NCBI GenBank assembly: GCA_005882415.1
Contig: VBAE01000132.1
Coordinates: 1-7,244 of the forward strand
Direction of reading: 5' to 3'
From: Alphaproteobacteria bacterium
GTDB lineage: Bacteria > Pseudomonadota > Alphaproteobacteria > Sphingomonadales > Sphingomonadaceae
Length of the DNA: 7,244 nucleotides
The notes beneath the pieces are model-generated. The model saw only the letters and a program-made list of their open reading frames with translations, did no database searches and was not told the origin of the DNA. A program made the position numbers and the translations under genes. Of the stretch, positions 1 through 5,772 are shown piece after piece. The stretch's first letter is position 1; each line of letters begins with the position of its first letter.

Positions 1-1023
1 CTGCCCGCAGCGCACGACGGCGGACATTTCGAGGGCAAGACCGTCCAGTTCTCCGGAATGGACGACCCGAAGCTCGCCGACAGCGTTTCCGCCGAAGGCA
101 TTGCGCGCCTCCGCGAAGAGGCATCGCTCGCCGTTGCCGCTTATCCTTCGTTCGATTCCGACGCTTATCTCAACGGCGACCTCACGCCCGTCTATTTCGG
201 CTCGGCGCTGAAGGAATTCGGGGTGGGCGAGCTGATCGCGGCCCTGGGCGAGCACGCGCCGTCGCCGCTGCCGCAGCCGGCGAGCCCGGGGCCGGTCGAC
301 CCCGACATGGAGGCGGTGACCGGCTTCATCTTCAAGGTGCAGGCGAACATGAACCCGCAGCACCGCGACCGGGTCGCCTTCATGCGCCTCTGCTCGGGGC
401 GGTTCCGGCGCGGCATGAAGCTCATGCAGCCCTCCACCGGCAAGGCGATCGCGGTGCACAGCCCGATCCTGTTCTTCGCGCAGAATCGCGAGCTCGCCGA
501 CGAGGCGTTCCCAGGCGACATCATCGGCATCCCCAATCACGGGACGCTGAGGGTCGGGGATACGCTCACGGAAGACGAGGCGATCCGCTTCACCGGCCTC
601 CCCAATTTCGCGCCCGAAATCCTGCGCCGAGTGGCGCTGGTCGATCCGACCAAGACCAAGCAATTGCGCAAGGCGCTGGACGACATGGCGGAAGAGGGGG
701 TGACCCAGGTCTTCTACCCGTCGATCGGCGCGCAGTGGATCGTCGGCGTCGTCGGCCAGCTCCAGCTCGAAGTGCTGATCTCCCGGCTCGAGGTCGAATA
801 TAAGGTCGACGCGCGGTTCGAGGCCTCGCCCTGGAACGCCGCCCGCTGGATCGCCGCCGACGACGAGAAGGATCTCAAAGCCTTCATCGACACCCACCCG
901 AGCGCCGTCGCCCGCGACCGCGACGACGCCCCCGTCTTCATGGCCAAGGATTTGTGGGAGCTCAATTTCCACGAAGGCCGAAACCCGAAGATCAGATTCA
1001 CGGCCACGAAAGAACGCCACTGA
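1..1023 (+). CDS. prfC: Peptide chain release factor 3 (RF3), 5'-truncated by window edge
   Basis: RF3 is a cytoplasmic translational GTPase that removes RF1/RF2 from the ribosome after peptide release. The frame is open from base 1 to TGA at 1021-1023, giving 340 visible residues; family members are about 520-530, so the N-terminal G domain with its P-loop lies outside. An internal ATG at 58 is not the start, because the reading frame continues upstream with RF3-like sequence (FEGKTVQFSG). Recognisable RF3 segments, in order, are TPVYFGSALKEFGV, FIFKVQANMNPQHRDRVAFMRLCSG (split here: VQANMN then HRDRVAFMR), PGDIIGIPNHGTL, FTGLPNFAPE and VVGQLQLEVLISRLEVEY, ending in IRFTATKERH. The APSPLPQPA stretch links the G domain to domain II. 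PGDIIGIPNHGT and PNFAPE separate RF3 from EF-G. Nothing looks broken. Identification is by family pattern from memory and is very secure. Confidence 0.96.
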   Translation: MPAAHDGGHFEGKTVQFSGMDDPKLADSVSAEGIARLREEASLAVAAYPSFDSDAYLNGDLTPVYFGSALKEFGVGELIAALGEHAPSPLPQPASPGPVDPDMEAVTGFIFKVQANMNPQHRDRVAFMRLCSGRFRRGMKLMQPSTGKAIAVHSPILFFAQNRELADEAFPGDIIGIPNHGTLRVGDTLTEDEAIRFTGLPNFAPEILRRVALVDPTKTKQLRKALDDMAEEGVTQVFYPSIGAQWIVGVVGQLQLEVLISRLEVEYKVDARFEASPWNAARWIAADDEKDLKAFIDTHPSAVARDRDDAPVFMAKDLWELNFHEGRNPKIRFTATKERH

Positions 1024-1024
1024 C

Positions 1025-1108
1025 CGTCATTGCGAGCGAGCCGAAGCAATCCGTGAGGGCCTCCGAGGAAGCCCGGATTGCCGCTTCGCCTCCCTCCCCG
1101 CAATGACG
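1025..1108. repeat. Palindromic intergenic repeat (CGTCATTGCGAGCG family), 84 bp
   Basis: The element starts one base after the prfC stop codon. Its ends are CGTC (1025-1028) and GACG (1105-1108). Inside are two arms, each bounded by ATTGC and GCAAT (1029-1050 and 1077-1104). They flank a 26-base core with CC/GG and GGGC/GCCC pairing (1057-1060 with 1071-1074). The left and right halves are also imperfect reverse complements. It resembles the abundant intergenic palindromes of many proteobacteria whose ends read CGTCATTGCGAGCG. It may act as an RNA-folding 3' end for prfC or mark a REP-type mobile unit; both are inferences. No protein is encoded. Confidence 0.75.
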
Positions 1109-1123
1109 CTGCACGCCACCCAC

Positions 1124-1139
1124 GCGCCCTTGCGGGCGC
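1124..1139 (+). terminator. GC hairpin upstream of the helicase gene, possible weak terminator
   Basis: A perfect inverted repeat, GCGCCC (1124-1129) and GGGCGC (1134-1139) around the loop TTGC, is followed by TTAT. The stem is 6 bp of pure GC, but the T run is too short for a classical intrinsic terminator. It could end prfC transcription together with the palindrome before it, or sit in the helicase leader 25 bases before the ATG. The structure is seen; the role is inferred. Confidence 0.35.
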
Positions 1140-1163
1140 TTATACGGACACCATTTGCACATC

Positions 1164-2879
1164 ATGCCTTTTTCCAATCTCCCGCCGCTCCTCGGCGAAG
1201 CCCTTGCCGAGCGCGGCTATGAAGCGCCGACTCCCGTCCAGGCCCAGGTGCTCGAAGCCGAAGCCGAGGGGCGCGACCTCATCGTCTCCGCCCAGACGGG
1301 GTCGGGCAAGACCGTCGCCTTCGGCCTCGCCATCGCGCCGCAATTGCTCGAGCCGAACGGCTCCATGCCTTATATCCGCGAGCCGATGGCTTTGGTCGTC
1401 GCGCCGACCCGCGAGCTCGCGCTCCAGGTCAGCCGCGAGCTGATCTGGCTCTACGCCAAGGTCGGGGCGCGCATCGCGACCTGCGTCGGCGGAATGGACC
1501 CGTCCAAGGAGCGCCGGGCGCTTGCCCAGGGCGCGCACATCGTCGTCGGCACTCCCGGACGGCTTCGCGACCATATCGAGCGCGGCGCACTCGACCTCCA
1601 CGCCGTCCGCGCCGTCATCCTCGACGAGGCCGACGAGATGCTCGACATGGGCTTCCGCGAGGATCTCGAGGAAATTCTCGACGCCACCCCGGCGGAGCGG
1701 CGGACGCTCCTGTTCTCCGCGACCATGCCCAAGCCGATCGTTGCGCTCGCCAAGCGCTACCAGCGCGACGCGGTGCGGATCTCCACCGTCGGCGAGGACC
1801 GCGGCCATGGCGACATCGCCTATCAGGCGGTCGCCGTCGCGCCCGCCGATATCGAGCCCGCCGTCGTCAACCTGCTCCGCCTGCACGAGGCGGAAGCGGC
1901 GATCCTGTTCTGCGCGACCCGCGAGAATGTCCGCCGGCTCCATTCGAGCCTGATCGAGCGCGGCTTCGATGCGGTGGCGCTGTCCGGCGAGCATAGCCAG
2001 AGCGAGCGCAACCACGCCCTCCAGGCGCTCCGCGACGGCCGCGCCCGGGTGCTGGTCGCGACCGACGTCGCAGCGCGTGGGATCGATCTTCCCAACCTCA
2101 CGCTCGTCGTCCATGTCGAGCTTCCGCGCGACGCGGAGACCCTCCAGCACCGCTCCGGCCGAACCGGCCGCGCCGGCAAGAAGGGGACTGCCGTCCTGAT
2201 CGTGCCGTACCCGCGCCGCAAGCGGGTCGAGCAGGTGCTTCGTGGCGCGCGCATCCAGTTCGAGTGGATCCAGGTCCCGACCGCCGAGGACATCCGCCGG
2301 AGCGACCGTGAGCGGCTGCTCGCCTCGCTGGTCGAGGAAGTCGAGATCGACGACGAGGATCGTTCGCTCGCCCAGCGGCTGCTCGAATTGAAGTCCCCCG
2401 AGGAGATCGCCGCGGCCCTGGTCCGCGCCCATCGCGGGCGGATGCCGTCGCCTGAGGAGATGGTCGATTCGGGCGTCGGCGACGCGGGTCCGCGCAACGC
2501 GGGGCCCCGGGCGGGCTTCGAGGACACGGTCTGGTTCCGGATGGACATCGGCCGCCGCCAGAATGCCGATCCGCGCTGGCTGCTGCCGCTGCTCTGCCGC
2601 CGCGGCCACATCACCAAGAACGAGGTCGGAGCGATCCGCATCGCCGCCGGCGAGACGATGTTCGAGATCCCGCGCTCGGTCGCGCCGCGCTTCGCCCAGG
2701 CGCTGAAGCGGACCGAGGGCGGCGATCCCGCCGGCGAGGGCGGAGTCCGCATCGAGCCAGTTCAGGGCACGCCCCGCCAGGAAGCGCGCGAGAACCGCCG
2801 CGCCGGCCCGCAGGCGCCGCGCTACCAGGCCAAGCCTTACAAGGCGAAAAGCGGGCCTCCGGCGGCGCGCCGGAAATGA
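1164..2879 (+). CDS. DEAD-box ATP-dependent RNA helicase with DbpA/CsdA-type RNA-binding tail
   Basis: A 571-residue cytoplasmic RNA helicase of the DbpA/DeaD type, likely acting in ribosome assembly or RNA remodelling. All core motifs are intact: Q motif with F3 and Q26, motif I AQTGSGKT (43-50), Ia PTREL (81-85), Ib TPGRL (130-134), II DEAD (154-157), III SAT (185-187), V ATDVAARGID (299-308) and VI HRSGRTGR (329-336). A linker and a small RRM-like domain follow at about 455-515 (VWFRMDIGRR, HITKNEVGAIRI). The same fold in E. coli DbpA and B. subtilis YxiN binds 23S rRNA hairpin 92, but the target here is unproven. The tail from about 535 is rich in Arg, Lys and Pro, as in many such helicases. 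I chose ATG 1164, which begins MPFSNLPPLL just before the Q motif; an in-frame TTG at 1155 would add three residues. The ribosome site is weak for either start. The last codons overlap the next gene by ATGA, so the two are probably co-translated. Confidence 0.95.
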   Translation: MPFSNLPPLLGEALAERGYEAPTPVQAQVLEAEAEGRDLIVSAQTGSGKTVAFGLAIAPQLLEPNGSMPYIREPMALVVAPTRELALQVSRELIWLYAKVGARIATCVGGMDPSKERRALAQGAHIVVGTPGRLRDHIERGALDLHAVRAVILDEADEMLDMGFREDLEEILDATPAERRTLLFSATMPKPIVALAKRYQRDAVRISTVGEDRGHGDIAYQAVAVAPADIEPAVVNLLRLHEAEAAILFCATRENVRRLHSSLIERGFDAVALSGEHSQSERNHALQALRDGRARVLVATDVAARGIDLPNLTLVVHVELPRDAETLQHRSGRTGRAGKKGTAVLIVPYPRRKRVEQVLRGARIQFEWIQVPTAEDIRRSDRERLLASLVEEVEIDDEDRSLAQRLLELKSPEEIAAALVRAHRGRMPSPEEMVDSGVGDAGPRNAGPRAGFEDTVWFRMDIGRRQNADPRWLLPLLCRRGHITKNEVGAIRIAAGETMFEIPRSVAPRFAQALKRTEGGDPAGEGGVRIEPVQGTPRQEARENRRAGPQAPRYQAKPYKAKSGPPAARRK

Positions 2880-3331
2880 GCGCGCTCCGCATCCTCGTCG
2901 ATGCGGACGCCTGCCCGGTGAAGGAGGAGATCTACAAGGTCGCCTTCCGCCGGAACGTGCCTGTGGACGTGGTCTCGAACAGCCGGATGCGCCTGCCCGA
3001 GCATCCGCTCGTGAACCGCGTCATCGTCGACTCCGGCTTCGACGCCGCCGACGATTGGATCGCCGAGCATTCGTCGACCGACACGGTGGTGATCACCGCC
3101 GACATCCTCCTCGCCGACCGCGCCTTGAAGGCGGGCGCCACGGTGATCGCCCCGACGGGGAAGCCCTTCACCGGCAATTCCATCGGCGCCGCCATCGCCA
3201 CCCGCGCCATCATGGCGGACCTCCGCGCCGGCGGCGACGTGGTGGGAGGGCCGACGCCCTTTGCGAAGGCGGACCGCTCCCGCTTCCTCTCCGCGCTCGA
3301 CGAGGCGCTGGTCCGGCTGGAGCGGCGCTAA
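2876..3331 (+). CDS. YaiI/YqxD family protein (UPF0178, DUF188), PIN-like fold
   Basis: A 151-residue protein of full family length. It starts with LVDADACPVKEEI, the hallmark of the YaiI/YqxD family. Acidic residues typical of a PIN/NYN-like metal site are present: D9, D11, D56, D69 and D76, the last in the block TVVITADILLADRAL (family consensus close to VITQD.xLA). The C-terminal conserved region GGPTPFAKADRSRFLSALDEAL is also intact. No signal peptide or membrane segment is visible, so it is probably cytoplasmic. Family knowledge links DUF188 to PIN-like nucleases, but to my knowledge no substrate is established. Its ATG lies inside the helicase stop region (ATGA, 2876-2879), which implies translational coupling. 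That pairing fits an RNA-related role, as inference only. The downstream side is a convergent gap full of palindromic repeats that may serve as its transcript end. Confidence 0.93.
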   Translation: MSALRILVDADACPVKEEIYKVAFRRNVPVDVVSNSRMRLPEHPLVNRVIVDSGFDAADDWIAEHSSTDTVVITADILLADRALKAGATVIAPTGKPFTGNSIGAAIATRAIMADLRAGGDVVGGPTPFAKADRSRFLSALDEALVRLERR

Positions 3332-3346
3332 GGGACGGGCAGAAAC

Positions 3347-3442
3347 CGTCATCCCGGGCTTGACCCGGGATCCATGAACACAGGTCTGCGCGGACTGGAT
3401 ACGAACCGTGTTCATGGATGCCGGATCAAGTCCGGCATGACG
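3347..3442. repeat. Cloverleaf-type 96-bp palindromic repeat, copy 1
   Basis: Every segment pairs with no unpaired base at the junction. The outer stem is CGTC (3347-3350) with GACG (3439-3442). Hairpin A is 3351-3371, ATCCCGGG with CCCGGGAT around CTTGA. The inner stem is CCATGAACAC (3372-3381) with GTGTTCATGG (3408-3417), enclosing a 26-base loop. Hairpin B is 3418-3438, ATGCCGGA with TCCGGCAT around TCAAG. Pairing the long left and right arms instead leaves four mismatches across the 21-base hairpin region, so the cruciform is the better fold. It lies between convergent genes, 15 bases after the DUF188 stop, and may terminate transcription on both strands (inference). It resembles intergenic palindromes common in sphingomonads. 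Confidence 0.85.
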
Positions 3443-3472
3443 GGTCGGGTATCGGTGCCTCCACCTCTCCTT

Positions 3473-3568
3473 CGTCACTCCGGGCTTGACCCGGAGTCCA
3501 TGAACACAGGTCCGTGAGAACTGGACCGGAACCGTGTTCATGGATGCCGGGTCAAGCCCGGCATGACG
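3473..3568. repeat. Cloverleaf-type 96-bp palindromic repeat, copy 2
   Basis: A second copy in the same orientation, 30 bases after copy 1, with exactly the same segment lengths (4-21-10-26-10-21-4). The outer stem is 3473-3476 with 3565-3568. Hairpin A is 3477-3497, ACTCCGGG with CCCGGAGT around CTTGA. The inner stem is 3498-3507 with 3534-3543, identical to copy 1. Hairpin B is 3544-3564, ATGCCGGG with CCCGGCAT around TCAAG. Compared with copy 1, all hairpin stem differences are paired compensatory changes. The right end lies one base from the stop codon of the minus-strand flavoprotein gene, so it would be the first structure transcribed after that gene. Confidence 0.85.
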
Positions 3569-3569
3569 G

Positions 3570-4673
3570 CTACGTGGCGAACAGGTCCGAATACTGCCGC
3601 GGCTGGGAGCGCAGATACTGGTTCGGCGCTTTCACCCGCGCCCCGAGATGCGCCGCGGCGTGCCAGGGCCAGCGGGGGTCGTAGAGCACCCCCCTCGCAA
3701 GCGCCACGAGGTCCGCGTCGCCGGTGCCGATAATCGCCTCCGCCTGGTCGAAGTCGGTGATCAGGCCGACCGCGACCACCGGCATCCCCACCGCCTGCTT
3801 CACCGCCCGCGCCAGCGGCACCTGATAGCTCGGGCCGACCGGGATCTTCTGCGCAGGCGTGAGGCCGCCGCTCGAGACGTGGATCGCGCCGCAGCCGCGC
3901 GCCTCAAGCGCCCGGGCGAAGGCGATGGTCTGCTCGACGTCCCAGCCGCCCTCCGCCCAGTCGGTGCCGGAGACCCGCATCGTCACCGGTCTGTCCGCCG
4001 GGAAGGCAGCCCGCATCGCGTCGAACACCTCCAAGGGAAAGCGCATCCGGTTTTCGAGGCTTCCGCCATAGTCGTCGTCGCGCCGGTTGGAGAGCGGCGA
4101 CAGGAATTGGTGGAGCAGATAGCCATGGGCACCGTGGAGCTGGACCGCGTCCAGCCCCAGGCGGTCGGCCCGGCGGGCCGCGGCGACGAATGCGTCGCGG
4201 ACTCGCGCCAGCCCGTCGCGATCGAGCGCCACCGGCGGGTGCTCGCCCTCGGCGAAGGGGAGGGCGGACGGCGCCTCGGTTTGCCAGCCGCGCGGCTCGC
4301 CCGGCGCGATCTGCGCCCCGCCTTCCCACGGCACCCGGGTCGACGCCTTGCGCCCGGCATGGCCGAGCTGGATCGCGATCGGCATGTCCGACCAGCGCCG
4401 GACGCTCTCCAGCACCTTCCCGAGCGCCGCCTCCGTCTCGTCCGACCACAACCCAAGATCGTCCGGTGAAATCCGTCCCTCCGGAGTCACCGCCGTCGCC
4501 TCGATGGTGAGCAGCGCCGCGCCCGACAGAGCGAGCTGCCCGAGATGGATCAGATGCCAGTCCGTCGCCTTCCCCTCATCGGCCGAATATTGGCACATCG
4601 GCGCAATCACGATCCGGTTGCGCAGAGTGAGGCTGCCGATTTCGAGCGGCGCGAACAGGCGGGGCTGGCTCAT
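3570..4673 (-). CDS. NADH:flavin oxidoreductase, Old Yellow Enzyme family (YqjM/NamA-like)
   Basis: A 367-residue FMN enzyme with a TIM-barrel fold, expected to reduce activated C=C bonds of enones or similar electrophiles with NAD(P)H in the cytoplasm. Features of the YqjM-like (class II) group are visible: APMCQYSAD with C27 at the position of the redox-tuning cysteine, Q102 in IQLGHAGRK, the substrate-anion pair H180 and H183 in LHGAHGYLLHQFLSP, Y185 as likely proton donor, and SNRRDDDYGGSLENR. The FMN-phosphate region is at about 300-336 (VAVGLITDF with G303, LVALARGVL with R327). Length and both ends fit the family. The ATG at 4673 has a strong upstream GAGGAG. It is transcribed away from tRNA-Cys, whose 3' end is 79 bases upstream on the same strand. 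The physiological substrate cannot be read from sequence; detoxification of reactive enones is a common suggestion for the family. Confidence 0.95.
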   Translation of the reverse strand: MSQPRLFAPLEIGSLTLRNRIVIAPMCQYSADEGKATDWHLIHLGQLALSGAALLTIEATAVTPEGRISPDDLGLWSDETEAALGKVLESVRRWSDMPIAIQLGHAGRKASTRVPWEGGAQIAPGEPRGWQTEAPSALPFAEGEHPPVALDRDGLARVRDAFVAAARRADRLGLDAVQLHGAHGYLLHQFLSPLSNRRDDDYGGSLENRMRFPLEVFDAMRAAFPADRPVTMRVSGTDWAEGGWDVEQTIAFARALEARGCGAIHVSSGGLTPAQKIPVGPSYQVPLARAVKQAVGMPVVAVGLITDFDQAEAIIGTGDADLVALARGVLYDPRWPWHAAAHLGARVKAPNQYLRSQPRQYSDLFAT

Positions 4674-4679
4674 CTAATG

Positions 4680-4685
4680 CTCCTC
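4680..4685 (-). promoter_or_regulatory. Strong Shine-Dalgarno for the flavin oxidoreductase gene
   Basis: On the minus strand GAGGAG lies six bases before the ATG whose A is at 4673. This is near-consensus spacing and is the best ribosome site in the window. It fixes the start used for the flavoprotein. Confidence 0.75.
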
Positions 4686-4752
4686 AGGCGATGCGCAGGC
4701 CAACGCCAGCGGCCACCAGCGGTTGCCATCGTTTCGCCTGTGGGAGAAGGAG

Positions 4753-4826
4753 TGGAGGCCCGAGCCGGAATCGAACCGGCGTGCAAGGATTTGCAGTCCT
4801 CTGCGTAACCACTCCGCCATCGGGCC
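4753..4826 (-). tRNA. tRNA-Cys(GCA), CCA end encoded
   Basis: The minus strand folds as a complete 74-base tRNA. The acceptor stem is GGCCCGA with TCGGGCC, 7 bp and perfect. The D stem is GCG/CGC around GAGTGGTTA. The anticodon stem is GAGGA/TCCTT around loop CTGCAAA, giving anticodon GCA (Cys). The variable loop is short and the T stem is GCCGG/CCGGC around TTCGATT. The discriminator base is U73, a known identity element for cysteinyl-tRNA synthetase, followed by encoded CCA (4753-4755). No truncation or integrated element abuts it. No clear terminator lies between it and the flavoprotein gene downstream on the same strand, so read-through is possible. Confidence 0.97.
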
Positions 4827-4835
4827 ACGGGGCGC

Positions 4836-4864
4836 GATGTGTCGGGGAATGGGCGCGAAGTCAA
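4836..4864 (-). promoter_or_regulatory. Candidate sigma-70 type promoter for tRNA-Cys
   Basis: On the minus strand TTGACT (4864-4859) is followed after 17 bases by CACATC (4841-4836), a poor -10 box. The -35 box is good and the spacing ideal. Transcription would start about three bases before the mature tRNA 5' end, which is short but possible. Inference from pattern only. Confidence 0.35.
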
Positions 4865-4877
4865 CCTGTGCCGGCGC

Positions 4878-4922
4878 TGTCCGCGCCCGGACGATTTTGT
4901 CCGGAATCGCACAGTCTGTCCG
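4878..4922. repeat. Three TGTCCG direct repeats with about 20-bp phasing
   Basis: TGTCCG occurs at 4878-4883, 4898-4903 and 4917-4922, with start spacings of 20 and 19 bases (close to two helical turns). The first two copies also sit in alternative hairpins that share CGGAC at 4888-4892: GTCCG/CGGAC around CGCC, or CCGGAC/GTCCGG around GATTTT (4887-4904). The array lies just upstream of the candidate -35 of tRNA-Cys in the divergent spacer. It may be an operator or chance in GC-rich DNA. The rest of the spacer (4923-5016) shows nothing I can name. Confidence 0.3.
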
Positions 4923-5016
4923 TGACAAAGCGCGCCACGAACCCCATCTTCGCGAGGCGCGGTCGCTGGCACGGCTCTTGCTCCTCCTGTTGGCGCGTGT
5001 CGGTCGGACTATAAGC

Positions 5017-5045
5017 TTGGCCTCTCCGGGCCTTGCCGATAAAAG
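5017..5045 (+). promoter_or_regulatory. Weak candidate promoter for the PCMT-like/TolC operon
   Basis: TTGGCC (5017-5022), a 17-base spacer and TAAAAG (5040-5045) form a partial sigma-70 type match about 60 bases before the ATG at 5105. The region around 5011-5075 is locally AT-richer than its surroundings, which supports a promoter somewhere here. The exact boxes are uncertain. Confidence 0.25.
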
Positions 5046-5104
5046 CCGCTGAGGGTCAAAGTGTATTGCATCAGTAAGACAGTTGTGCGAAGAGGCTTCC
5101 CGAC

Positions 5105-5755
5105 ATGACCGAGCATAATTTCGAGCACATGCGCCGCGCCATGATCGCGAGCCAGCTGCGCACCACGGGCGTCAACGACGCTGCCGTGCTTGCCGCGATG
5201 GGCGAGGTCGCGCGCGAGCGCTTCGTGCCGCGCGACCGGGTGCCGCTCGCTTATGCCGACGCGGTGGTGCCGCTCGGCGGCGGGCGCGAGCTCAACCCGC
5301 CGATGGCGCTCGGCCGGCTGCTCACCGAAGCGGCACCGCGCGAGGGCGAGCGGGCAATGGTGGTGGGAGCCGCCACCGGTTATTCCGCCGCGGTGCTGTC
5401 GAAGCTGGTCGGGCCCGTGGTCGCGGTCGAGCAGGATCCCGCCTTGGCCGCGGCCGCGCGGGAGTCGCTTGCCGGCTATCCGGTGACGTTCATCGAAGGG
5501 CCATCGACCGAGGGCCATGCCGCAGGCGCACCTTACGATTTCATCCTGATCGACGGTGCGGTCGAGTTCGTGCCCGACGCGCTGGTCGCGCAGCTTCGCG
5601 ACGGGGGCCGGCTTGCCGCGGGCATCGTCGAGCAGGGGGTGACGAGGCTGGCGCTGGGGCGCAAGGCAGGGGAGGGCTTCGGGATGGCGGCCTTCACCGA
5701 TGCGGCCGCTGCAATTCTTCCCGGCTTCGAAAAGCCGCGGACCTTTACATTCTAA
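5105..5755 (+). CDS. Protein-L-isoaspartate O-methyltransferase (PCMT) family protein, divergent
   Basis: A 216-residue cytoplasmic protein with the PCMT/Rossmann methyltransferase layout. The N-terminus FEHMRRAMIASQLRTTGVND and ARERFVPRDRVPLAYAD (37-52) match the family opening. The SAM region is VVGAATGYSAAVLSKL (86-101), followed by the acidic VVAVEQD (105-111, E109) and YDFILIDGAV (144-153), then LRDGGRLAAGI. In repair enzymes the segment before motif I reads like TISQP with an active-site Ser; here it is RELNPPMALG with N64 at that place. Motif I is GAATG instead of GTGSG, and the usual Glu before it is V86. Repair of isoaspartyl residues is therefore uncertain, though SAM binding may persist. 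GAGG lies nine bases before the ATG. The gene is 17 bases upstream of the TolC gene and probably co-transcribed with it, an arrangement I recall from other alphaproteobacteria. Confidence 0.88.
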   Translation: MTEHNFEHMRRAMIASQLRTTGVNDAAVLAAMGEVARERFVPRDRVPLAYADAVVPLGGGRELNPPMALGRLLTEAAPREGERAMVVGAATGYSAAVLSKLVGPVVAVEQDPALAAAARESLAGYPVTFIEGPSTEGHAAGAPYDFILIDGAVEFVPDALVAQLRDGGRLAAGIVEQGVTRLALGRKAGEGFGMAAFTDAAAAILPGFEKPRTFTF

Positions 5756-5772
5756 GCTGGAGTACAAGTTCG

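Noticed and set aside
1140..2609. Long minus-strand open frame (489 codons) opposite the helicase gene
   Set aside because: The plus-strand frame carries every DEAD-box motif. The antisense product is a low-complexity Arg/Ala/Asp-rich sequence with no recognisable domain, as expected from GC-rich codon bias.
2837..3541. Minus-strand open frame through both 96-bp repeats, giving repeated NTV...TCVHG..VKPG segments
   Set aside because: The recurring peptide is just the translation of the two palindromic repeats plus the antisense of DUF188. Such products are common false gene calls.
3347..3568. Possible CRISPR array because of two spaced palindromic repeats
   Set aside because: There are only two units, each 96 bp with internal cruciform structure, no short uniform direct repeats and no cas genes.
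3648..4469. Plus-strand open frame (273 codons) opposite the flavin oxidoreductase
   Set aside because: It is the antisense of a complete OYE-family gene, with Arg/His/Pro-rich composition and no domain.
4692..4731. Possible terminator hairpin after tRNA-Cys (GGCCAACGCCAGC against CCAGCGGTTGCC)
   Set aside because: The arms pair only with bulges and mismatches and there is no T run on the transcribed strand.
4753..4826. tRNA-Cys 3' end as an integration (att) site
   Set aside because: There is no duplicated tRNA 3' segment, integrase or foreign-looking DNA next to it. The neighbouring gene is an ordinary flavoprotein.
4691..5052. Plus-strand open frames reading through the tRNA antisense (for example PEPESNRRARICSPLRN)
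   Set aside because: This peptide is the reverse-complement translation of a tRNA gene, a known source of spurious proteins.
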